Source: Cinnamomum chago (Eukaryota > Streptophyta > Magnoliopsida > Laurales > Lauraceae). Taken from it: a stretch of DNA of 64,000 bases. Below the pieces are notes generated by a model that was given only the letters and a program-made list of their open reading frames with translations, was not told the DNA's origin and made no database searches. Positions 34,001 through 42,529 of the stretch are shown one piece after another; the first letter of the stretch is position 1, and every line of letters starts with the position of its first letter. The position numbers and the translations under genes are program-made. The DNA lies in the NCBI GenBank assembly GCA_038049695.1, contig CP142456.1, positions 17,636,501 to 17,700,500 of the forward strand, given 5' to 3'.

Positions 34001-37000
34001 GACCACCATACTGTAAGTACCCATCCACCACACTGACCACCAACCACCATAACTGTAGTATGCCACGCCATCTTTCTACAGCAAACAAAAGCAACAATAT
34101 CAAGAGATAGAATCTGTGTAAGGAAACATCCAGAGGTGTTTTCTGTGAGAAAAACATAGGAGCTGTTTGCACTGTTGAGATGGGGTTCAGGAATCAGGAC
34201 AACGCAATGTTGCCCATCCTGAGTTCAATTCTCTACTGGATATAATGACACGTCACTGATATGCCACACTTCCCAAGAAACAATAGAGATAAAAAGTGCT
34301 GACGCTGAAAATAGAAAGTTCTGCACTGAGTGGTCAACTTCAGCACCGTATACTTTTGGCAATAAGGTGTCGCTCAGTGCCCAATGTTGGCAAACAACCA
34401 CATAGGGTTAGAGCTCCATATTCTTACTTCATGGTTTAGATAATAACTACAGATGAACTATTGCAAATGATAGTTTAGCAGGTGAACTTGCCAGTGATTA
34501 ATGCAACAAGGCATAACTGCTCATTTTGCTAAGAGGCGCTTACTAGATCAATCAAAGGAGCTACTTATATGAAGTAAGAACCCTTTTAAACAATCACAGA
34601 AGAAGAGAGCATCCATCAATTTGTAAGACATTAAATTGACACAGCAAACAGAATAGACTAGAGTACAGAGAGAGTGCTATGGTGTAGCAAAATTACAGAG
34701 TTATGCAAACATTATTTCAATGTAATAAGACTGCAGAAAATCCAAAGAGTATTGAAATTTGAAAGAGTACAATGGTGTAGCAAAGTTACAGAGTTTGGAC
34801 ATATTTTTGAAGAAAGAAATTGCAAAAAATCCAAAGAGAAAACCAAAAGTCGAGGAAAAATGGTTTACTGATCCCCAAGACTGCATTAACCTATTGATAA
34901 AACCAAAGGAAAACCAAAAGCACTTGGTTTGGATAGATCACATGAATAGATTTCCAGAGAAATTATTAGTATGCCTGTAAGATCCCGACCCTAATTAATC
35001 TGTTCATAATTAATTAATTGTATTTATATTTAATTAAGTGGGATTGGTGGCTAAGAGAGTTGGGTTTAGTGTTAGAATAGTGTGTGAAGTTTGGTTTGGC
35101 TTGGAGGGAATTTGGTCCTAGTAGGGAGTGGTTTGAAATTTTGGGAGAAATTGTGAAGGGTTTTCCATAAATTTAGAATTCTTCGATTTTGGGTATGTGT
35201 GTTACAGCATGTGAGTTCAAGTCTCCAATGTAGCAAAAATAAAAAATAAAATAAAATAAAATAAATTAATCGAGTGACAGCATGGCAACATGCATGACAT
35301 AGCTCACCTCTTTATCCAACCAATGCATGCGTGGTACAAAACCCACCATTGTATCTGAAGCACTTTGCCATACGGTAAATGCAAAATCTAAAGTAGAGCA
35401 ACGGACAATTACATCATCATCAACTGAGAAGATCGCGTCCGTTCTGAGGTCCTTGATTGGCTTAAATCGATTATTCAGATTATCCTCCTCATTCAGGTCA
35501 AACCTGAAGTTAGGTTTGTGAGCACTTTGAGACTTTGATAGCACAATCTTGCTAAGATAGGCTTTCAAACTCTCTGACGGTGGATCACGTTCACTCCAGA
35601 CTACACGTATTGCATCAGTCCCGCTGCAAGATGCATAATGGGCCACAGCTTGCTTGAGAAGAGAATTGCGCTTCCAAGTGTTAATTAGTACTGTGTAGCC
35701 ACCCCTATATGAAGTACCAAAAGCAATTGAGCAAGCAGTTGAGCAACTTCGAAAATATTGATTAGTTAGAAAGGCATTCACAAAACCAAGCAAAAAAACA
35801 AGGTTCAAGAGATTCTTTGGTGAAGCAGATCCATCAGATCAAACCAAGGTCACAGTGTGGCCAAGCCTCGACTTTTCTGTAGGCGTTATCTTGAACTTGG
35901 GATCCATACCCATTTTTAGAGAATTTGGATTCCAGTGGGACAAACAATCTCTTATACATGCTGTTTATCCACTGGTCGTATAAACAGTCCCTTACTAGGA
36001 GTGTAAGGCTAAGCCAATGATATGTGGGCCCACTGCAACCCATATTAAGGTCTGCGTGATCAACATTAGGTTGACAGCCTGTATGGGCTTGTGACTCCCT
36101 AGGCCTGGTCATCCACCAGTCCGTTTGGGACAGACAAGCATCCCTTTGGTTGTGTGCAACCTATGTGCAGGTTTTAGTCCTTTCATGTGCAGGCTTTACT
36201 TACTTTCTTTTTTTATTCTTGAAGCATGTGAATGGCTAGGATTTATTTCATTGTTAATTTATGTTAGATGAATTTTTTGGATTGTTAATAGGGTTTTAAC
36301 TTTAAGCTCTGTCTACCCATATTAAAAATGCAATTGAACTGCTGGCAGTCATGCCTGCTGTGTTTGGACATTTTGCAAGAAGAACCTGTCTATTGGGATG
36401 TATGGAGTGAAATAACCCCTATCCCTATGATTAGGATAGAGAGCCCATTCTTCACCACTTTTGATTGGTTTGATGAGCATCTTTCCCCTTTCTCTTCCAT
36501 TACTGCTGTCTAAAAGGAAATCCAGTCACAAAGGCTGATGTCCCGGCAACTAGTAATGAGTTGCAGTCCATGACTTGCATCTGGGACTGCATCATTTAGA
36601 CCCATTAATGAATTGCACAAAATTTATGAAACTGTATTTTTTATTTTTTTTAAGTTACGACATTGTTAAGTTAAAAAGTTAACTAGAAATGGGAACAATA
36701 AACAAATTAATGAAAAATATCGACAAGCAATTTAGAAAGCACTTTCACTACTCATACAGATAGCCAAACAGACGTCACTCAACAATGAGCACAGAGGTAC
36801 GTATTTGCTTCAGCATGAGAATATCTGCTCCTAGAACAGATTGCACAGGCAATATCCACAATAAGCTCCATGAGGTCTTCATTTTACTATTTTTGCATTA
36901 GTGGGTATAGTTTCGGCATTCTTTGAGCGAGGCAAATGAGATGGCTGATTCTTCAACTAAGATTTTTTCACCTAGTAAATACATAAACACAAACACTCAT

Positions 37001-38122
37001 ACACTATACAAGTCCTTAACCAATAGGGCAACAACCGGGGATTGGTCCTTGGTCGTCCCTTTGGAAAGGAGATGCCTAACCACTGGACACCGTTCGTGGG
37101 TTGGCTTAACCGAGGTATCGATGGTTGGCAGTGGGTAAGCTTAATCCTATGTTGTAATCAATCTATTAATTTTCTTGATACAGTATTCTAACTTACAAGT
37201 CTCCAATGCCATGCTCATTTTCTGATGTATTTCTCTCCTACTTTGCTTTTTAATAAGATCTTTACCATTACAAACACACAAGACACATACACACTTAACA
37301 CACACACAGATTTTCCCAACATTTACAAGTTACCCTAACCATCCAGAATAGATGCATATATTTAAGATTTCAGATCTTTAAAAAGGGTGCCCATAGTGCA
37401 ACGTGAGCTCCCTTGACCTAATTGATAAAGTCGATAAAATTAACTATTTGTTATTACATTCTTATGAATATCCACATAGAACAATCAAATAACTCCTCTT
37501 CTACATAAAATGGTTACCTGCCTATCACCGATATCATCTCACCACCTTATTACTCCTTCAATGAATTCGCTCTTCAAGTCCTACAAATTCAATAAGAAGC
37601 AGGCAAAAGGGTCCTTCCTAAAATCCTAATATCAAAAACCACTTTTTTGGTGGGATACTATATTTAAACACCACTCTACCATAACATTCAAGACCCCAAT
37701 TTTTAACAGCACAGCAACATCCAAACACACCCAAATAGATAGTTAAACAAAACCCTATACTTTTAAAACATCATATGAACATCCAAACGCATAAAAAGAG
37801 ACAATTAAACAAAACCCCACTAAAATTCCAAAAACAAACATCAAAACGCACAGATTCAAACGCACCCCGAAGGAGATGAGACGGAAGAAGAGGGGCTAGG
37901 GTTCCAGCCCATGATCGAGCCGATCCGGCCAGCAATGAGAAGTGTGGCAAAGGCGATGCAGGCGGCAAGGTGGAGCTTGACCCTGGCGCCGCTGAGTAGG
38001 TGGCGGAGCCGCATCGGCAGAGAGCGACTGTGGTAGACGCCTCTGGTGGTGGCCTTCTCCTTGGCCGGAGAGTAGGGCACGGCGGCGGAGACGCCATCTC
38101 TGAGTCCGATGATGGCAGACAT
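30916..38122 (-). CDS. GMT1: GT64 glycosyltransferase, GIPC mannosyltransferase GMT1/EPC1-like
   Basis: Five exons with GT..AG borders join in frame to a 349-residue protein: 38122-37866, 35704-35308, 34075-33912, 33318-33248, 31076-30916. It is a type II membrane protein: a cytosolic tail, a signal anchor at about 51-66 (HLAACIAFATLLIAGRIG region), then a GT64 domain from 87. The domain begins GGYTVLINTWKRN, carries the metal-binding acidic motif FSVDDDVIV (DDD 181-183), GGWWSVWWMGTYS (228-240) and RNCEDIAMSLLVANAT (273-287), and ends VKAVDSRHEWFW. Sequence and architecture match Arabidopsis At3g55830 (EPC1, GMT1). That enzyme is a Golgi transferase adding mannose to glycosyl inositol phosphorylceramide sphingolipids and is needed for growth and cell adhesion. 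All parts of the family length are present, so the gene appears intact. A hAT element sits 144 bp upstream of the ATG, so its promoter may be altered. Confidence 0.93.
31077..33247 (-). other. GMT1 intron 4
   Basis: 2171 bp, holds the 142-bp hAT-like MITE at 32070-32211. Otherwise AT-rich without coding content. Confidence 0.75.
32070..32211 (-). mobile_element. 142-bp hAT-like MITE, copy 3, in GMT1 intron 4
   Basis: CTATGATGC...GCATCATA(A), exactly 142 bp, flanked by the perfect 8-bp duplication CTCCTAAC (32062-32069 and 32212-32219). The body is inverted relative to copies 1 and 2. Confidence 0.85.
33248..33318 (-). CDS. GMT1: GMT1 exon 4
   Basis: 71 bp micro-exon encoding NCEDIAMSLLVANATSAPPI and WVK. 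Donor GTAAGTG is a strong match to consensus; acceptor TTGCAG. Confidence 0.92.
33319..33911 (-). other. GMT1 intron 3
   Basis: 593 bp. Most of it (33437-33700) is a dispersed genomic repeat that recurs at 52372-52640 and 53112-53430, with the theme GGCCCCAT, GATGGAAAGA, ATCCAATGGT.TAGTCC. Confidence 0.7.
33912..34075 (-). CDS. GMT1: GMT1 exon 3
   Basis: 164 bp encoding KDGVAYYSYGGWWSVWW through HDYVTRER; phase 2 exit (AG|A). Donor GTATTC. Confidence 0.92.
34076..35307 (-). other. GMT1 intron 2
   Basis: 1232 bp, ends TGCTGTAG. Near 35213-35268 (plus strand) a GAGTTCAAGTCTCC phrase followed by an (AAAAT)n-rich tail may be the 3' part of an old SINE. A repeated ATGGTGTAGCAAA(A/G)TTACAGAGTT phrase occurs at 34678 and 34770. 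Confidence 0.75.
35308..35704 (-). CDS. GMT1: GMT1 exon 2
   Basis: 397 bp. Starts within the GGG codon of SGGGYTVL and ends in phase 0 after GAG (WLDKE). Encodes the first half of the GT64 fold including the DDD motif. Donor GTGAGC. Confidence 0.92.
35705..37865 (-). other. GMT1 intron 1
   Basis: 2161 bp, donor GTGCGT, acceptor CATATAG. Contains CA-rich simple sequence around 37270-37312. No gene or bounded mobile element seen inside. Confidence 0.8.
37866..38122 (-). CDS. GMT1: GMT1 exon 1
   Basis: 257 bp: ATG at 38120-38122, 85 codons plus two bases, donor GTGCGT. Encodes the cytosolic tail and signal anchor (LLIAGRIG). A frame reading MASPPPCPTLRPRRRPP on the same strand here is a GC-rich shadow. 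Confidence 0.88.
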
Positions 38123-38266
38123 GGCTCACCGCCATCAATGGACAGCCCAGATCATGACCGTTGGATCAGAAGTAGAAGCTGGTGGTTCTTCTGGGTTGCG
38201 GAGGTTGTTGTGTTTGTTGGGCTGCCACACCAAATGGCTATGTTTGCTGCTTTTTGGACTGGCATC
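38123..38266 (-). promoter_or_regulatory. residual GMT1 5' region between ATG and hAT insertion
   Basis: Only 144 bp remain between the start codon and the hAT left end. No TATA box in the right orientation is seen. Transcription must start either in this short segment, as in TATA-less housekeeping promoters, or inside the transposon, where TTTTTATAG-like words occur at about 38346-38360 on the minus strand. Confidence 0.4.
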
Positions 38267-38620
38267 CAGGGGCGGATCTTGGACTTTTAATCTGGGGGCT
38301 GTACTTAAGTTACACTAAAAAAATAGTAATAATATCTCACCAAAAACTATAAAAAATAGCAACAATGTCCCACCAAAGATAGCAACAATGGGCGCTTGAT
38401 AATGCGACATTATAACCTAAGATAGTAAATAATCATCAATATACAATACATAAGACCGGTTTTAATTTTTTTTTTCCTAAGTTTTTTTTTTCTTTTCATT
38501 TTCAACTCACAATGAAGTGATGAACAAACAAAGTTACAGAGGTACTGTAAATGGGAAACCCAATCCCATAACGTGGCAGGCTGACAGCTTCTAGTAACAC
38601 AAAGAACAAATCTTTCTCCA

Positions 38621-39010
38621 CAACCACAAAGAATCAAGATGAAGAATAAAAAGAAATTACAAAACCTCCATTTCAGAAAACCATAAAAAATGAACAAAAA
38701 ACCAGAAAATGAACAAACCCATGTAATAAAAACACCCCAAATTTGTACTTGAGATCCAGAGGGCACAACCACAAAGAATCAAGATGAAGAATAGAAAGAA
38801 ACTACAAAACCTCCATTTCAGAAAACCATAAAAAAAGAACAAAAAATCAGAAAATGAACAAACACATGTAATAAAAACACCCCAAATTCGTACCTGAGAT
38901 CCGGAGGGCATAACCACAAAAAATCAAGATGAAGAATAGAAAGAAACTACAAAACCTCAATTTCAGAAAACCAAAGAAGAAGAACAAAAAATAAAAAATG
39001 TGAAAAAACT
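38621..39010. repeat. 145-bp tandem array inside the hAT element
   Basis: Unit starting CAACCACAAAGAATCAAGAT at 38621, 38766 and 38911 (exact 145-bp spacing); the third unit is truncated and runs into the captured fragment. Each unit carries CCCCAAATT(T/C)GTAC(T/C)TGAGATCC. On the minus strand GGTACGAATT occurs both in the unit and at the end of the captured frame, so the array may derive from the intron or 3' flank next to the captured exon. Confidence 0.85.
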
Positions 39011-39019
39011 AATTTTTTT

Positions 39020-39751
39020 TCAGGTACGAATTGAATTTCCAGCAACTGCACCCGGATCCAATCCCGAAGTTCCACTGCACTTCCCCAAAGGCGCTCCGCA
39101 GAGGCCAGGGTTGTTCCCTTGAAACGACTCTGCGCCAATCTTAGAATTGAATTCTCGCAGCACCCCACTAAAATTGTTGTAAGAAATATTCAATCTTTCC
39201 AAATTCAACGCAGAAATCCCCTCCGGAATCAGCCCGAGCCCGGAGAAGAGATTGCCCCCAAGATCAAGCTCCTTCAAATCGTGAAAATTCAAGAGAAATC
39301 TCGGAAACCCGCCTTCGAACCTGTTATTCCCCAAGTCTAACACTTGCAAATTCCCGTAACTCGCATTGGGTAGGGCAGGTTCTGGGAGAAATCCAGAAAG
39401 GGAGTTCCCATCGAGCCAGAGCGAGGAGAGGCGATCGCAGAGGTTCCAAATCGACGGCGGGAGAGAGCCATTGAGCGCGTTCCCGCTCAAATCAACAGCT
39501 GAGAGCGAGGGGCTGTTCCCAAGCTCAAATGGCACCGACCCAGACAACGAATTGACCCCAAGATACACAGATTGCAGGGACGAGAGCTCTCCAATCTCTT
39601 TCGGGATAGTTCCAGAGAGCCCAGAAGCTGGGAGCTTGAGGGACAGAAGCTGGAGAGTGGGGTCCAGTGAAAGAGTGAGATTTGTACTGTGAGAAGCGTC
39701 TGAGCAGAGAAGAAGAGAGCCGTTGGAGAAACCCCATTCGAGGCCTGGCAT
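39020..39751 (-). pseudogene. captured TMKL1-like LRR ectodomain fragment
   Basis: A 243-codon frame without stops. It reads as the extracellular part of the putative kinase-like protein TMKL1 (Arabidopsis At3g24660): GFSNGSLLLCSD, then LRRs such as LSSLQSVYLGVNSLSGSVP, then LPPSIWNLCDRL, GNLQVLDLGNNRFEGGFP, NISYNNFSG, GNNPGLCGAPL and PGAVAG. Homology seems to start at about 39757 (CDMPGLEW against C-x-W-R-G-L-x-W) directly after an in-frame stop, and ends at about 39038 after GAVAG; the last five residues (NSIRT) are transposon-derived. The signal peptide, transmembrane segment and kinase domain are absent, so a product would not be secreted. Intact reading over 240 codons suggests recent capture or constraint. 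Confidence 0.8.
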
Positions 39752-39835
39752 ATCACATCAAAAAATGTGGAGAAAACTTTTTTTTTTTTTTGGCTGAAAG
39801 CTGGGGTGGCTGCAGCCCCCCTAGATCCGCCCCTG

Positions 39836-40016
39836 ATGGTATCAGAATCAGAAGGTAATATCGAGAGAGAGAGAGAGAGAGAGCTTGGTGGTTGCTTCTA
39901 TGATACAGATAAAGATAGAGATAAAAAAGAGGTTAGTTGGTTAGTTAGAAGTTGAGAGAGTCCGGATACTTGAAGGCAACAACTTGGAGAGGAGAGGTTG
40001 TGATGGGGAAGACTTA
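39836..40016. other. spacer between hAT and Harbinger elements, with (GA)n
   Basis: Contains a GAGAGA tract at about 39862-39881. No gene. This would be original GMT1 upstream DNA before the insertions. Confidence 0.5.
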
Positions 40017-40769
40017 GGGTCTGTTTGGGAAGGGGGGGGGGGAATGGGGGGGAGGAAAAAAAGGGGGGAAAGTGGAGGGAAAGTGCTTTTGGGGGGGTGT
40101 TTGGGAAGGGGGGAGGGAAAATGGGGGGGAGGAAAATGGAGGGAAAAATGTACCTTTTTGCCTCAAAATTTTCCCCACCCAAAACAGGGGGGAAAATGAG
40201 GGGAAAGTGAGGAGAAAGGGAAGAAATGACCATATTGCCCTTTTACTTTATTTGAACTTTTTTTCAAAAGCAAGGGTAAAATAGTCTTTAAAATTATACT
40301 TTTTTACTTTCCTTCCCCCTACTTTTTTACTTTCCAAACAAGAGGAGGGAAAATTAATTTTTCCTCCCCTCCCCTTCATTTTCCTTCCCCCTCAAATTTT
40401 CCCTCCCCTCCCCTTCATTTTCCTTCCCCCTCAAATTTTCCCTCCCCTCCCCTCCCCTCCCCTCCTCCCTTCCCCTCATTTTCCCTCCCCTCCTCCCTCC
40501 TCTTGTTTGGAAAGTAAAAAAGTAGGGGGAAGGAAAGTGAAAAAGTATAATTTTAAAGACTATTTTACCTTTGCTTTTGAAAAAAGTTCAAATAAAGTAA
40601 AATGGCAATATGGTCATTTCTTCCCTTTCTCCTTACTTTCCCCTCATTTTTCCCCTGTTTTGGGGGGAGAAATTTTGAGGCAAAAAGGTACATTTTCCTC
40701 CCCCCTTCCCAAACACCCCCCCAAAAGCACTTTCCCTCCTTTTTTTTCCTCCCCTTCCCAAACAGACCC
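40017..40769. mobile_element. PIF/Harbinger-like foldback MITE
   Basis: 753 bp with arms of about 265-330 bp that mirror each other, from GGGTCTGTTTGGGAAGG to CCTTCCCAAACAGACCC. Exact TTA on both sides (40014-40016, 40770-40772) is the Harbinger/Tourist target duplication. The loop (about 40345-40504) is a CCTCCCC/TTTTCC repeat. No transposase. Confidence 0.85.
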
Positions 40770-40777
40770 TTAGGAAT

Positions 40778-40780
<3 letters not shown>

Positions 40781-40812
<32 letters not shown>
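40781..40812. repeat. poly(G) run of about 32
   Basis: An uninterrupted G-run between the Harbinger MITE and the copia LTR. Run length in an assembly is unreliable. It could form G-quadruplex structures. Confidence 0.8.
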
Positions 40813-40814
<2 letters not shown>

Positions 40815-40817
40815 GGT

Positions 40818-41090
40818 TGTTGGAATGTTAGTGAGGAATCAGGAATCTAAGTATAGTTTATTCTATTTTGAATTAATGTAATGTAACAACATATTTAAAA
40901 ATGTTATAAGATATGGATTTTGGTGGATGCCCACCTAAGATGAGTTAGAATTAGGGTTCCTCTCTTATGAGGTTACATTGTCTATAAATAGGCTTCTCCC
41001 CTTGTATTTATATATACATTAATGAGATAAGAAAGGCTTTCTCTTCTCCCTCCTAATCTTTTTTCTCTTGTCTCCCTTTCTTTCGTAACA
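40818..41090 (+). repeat. copia 5' LTR
   Basis: 273 bp, TGTTGGAATG...TTCGTAACA. TATAAATAG at 40983-40991 is a good TATA box for the element. The last ~98 bp recur as the 3' LTR remnant. Next to it lies CGTTATCAACACGG, the usual post-LTR sequence of this copia group. Confidence 0.7.
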
Positions 41091-41785
41091 CGTTATCAAC
41101 ACGGAGCTTTAAAAGAATGAAGAATACCCGTCTTCTTAGAAGAGAAATCCTTTCCTACACGGATTTTCATGGCGAAATCCTTCCTTGCGCTGATTTCCAT
41201 CGCAAAATACTTCCTAGCGAGGATTTCCGTCGCGGATTCCCTACGTAGATTCTTTTCTAGCACGGATTTTCATCGCAGATTCCTTCGCAGCGCTAATTTT
41301 CATCGCAGATTCCCTGCACCGATTCCTTCCCAGTGCGGATTTTCATCGCGGAATCATTCACTGCGCGGATTTCAGAAAAGGGCAATATTTTTCTTCAAAT
41401 ACAGTAAGTTGTATCTAAGCCATTCTCCAAAATCAATTTATTAGAATGGATGCAACTAGTTTATAATGCTTGTTTACATTAATTATAGTGTTTGATTACT
41501 GTTCATCTTCTTGCATAATTTTTCTTTTAGTTTAAATTTTCAATACTATGAATGGATCAGAAAATAGAACCAGAAGTTCTAAATCTGAACCTAAAGTTCA
41601 CCAATCTATGGACCAGCTATCCTAAAAGTTGGAATACTGACATGAACCTATAGATTTATATCCATAAATAAAAACTTGGAGCTTTTTTATTCAAATCCAA
41701 ATAAATTATAAGGCCATGAAATTAAGCATGAAAATGTAACATAACCAAAAGTTCTGACCATTTGTTAGAACCAAAACTTCTACCT

Positions 41786-42080
41786 GAAGTCTTGATAGAA
41801 CCAGCAGTTCTGATTCTCAAAGTTATGAACATGAAGTTTTGAATCAAGCCTGAAGTCTCGACAGAACCAGCAGTTCTGATTTTCAAAGTTATGAACCTGA
41901 AATTCTATTTTCAAAGTTATGAATCTGAAGTTCTAAATCAAGTCTGAAGTCTTGACAGAAATAGCAGTTTTGATTTTCAAAGTTATGAACCTGAAGTTCT
42001 AAATCAAGCCTGAAGTCTTGAAAGAACCAGCGGTTCTAATTATTAAAGTTGAGAACATGATGTTCTAATTTTTCATCCGC
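41786..42080 (+). repeat. 66-bp tandem repeat in the copia internal region
   Basis: Units beginning GAAGTCTTGA.AGAACCAGC at 41786, 41852, 41946 and 42012. The normal period is 66 bp (22 codons); the second unit has an extra 28-bp internal duplication. Confidence 0.8.
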
Positions 42081-42529
42081 CAACCTCTGAATAATGAGGC
42101 ATTTATATGGGGAGCACCCCTTGGCATGGTCTAGAAGACCAATAATTCTTTGAACTTTCACAAACTTAATTTTTAGTTCATTTGATATGCATGTTTCTTA
42201 GACTTTTCCTTTAGGATGGGGATCTTTATTTTTCATTAATGTCCTAATTTACGGTGAATGGTTTAATTATTTTAGTTTTATCATGTGATTGTATAGTAAT
42301 ATTGATTTATTATTTAAGGTATGAATCATGGAACTAAGGACAATTTATGTTTGGTATATAGAGTCATAACACATACCATTATGAAAAATCAGAAATTTTT
42401 CTCAGAATTGTTGTTCATTCCACGAAAGGTTTCCACCATAGTTAGACCTGTGCAAATAATTAAAGGCTCCAGAAGAACCCATATGATAAGATAATATTCT
42501 CGCCGTTAGGGGGAGATAAGAGAGTTCCT

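Larger units (their letters stand above)
38267..39835. mobile_element. non-autonomous hAT element carrying a captured gene fragment
   Basis: 1569 bp bounded by CAGGGGCGGATCT and its mirror AGATCCGCCCCTG, the CAGGGGCGGA-type end found in Tip100-like plant hAT elements. Flanks CTGGCATC (38259-38266) and ATGGTATC (39836-39843) agree at 6 of 8, as for a hAT 8-bp duplication that has drifted. Inside are a three-copy 145-bp tandem array and an uninterrupted TMKL1-like ectodomain fragment. No transposase is present. The arrangement is analogous to Pack-type elements that shuttle host gene pieces. Confidence 0.8.

Noticed and set aside
37771-38138. Alternative minus-strand frames (MASPPPCPTLRPRRRPP..., MMAVSHVCHHRTQRW...) at GMT1 exon 1
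   Set aside because: Only the frame with ATG at 38122 gives the signal anchor and splices in phase to the GT64 domain.
38410-38917. Repeated Phe/Leu-rich minus frames (SGSQVRIWGVFIT...)
   Set aside because: Translations of the 145-bp tandem array inside the hAT element, not a gene.
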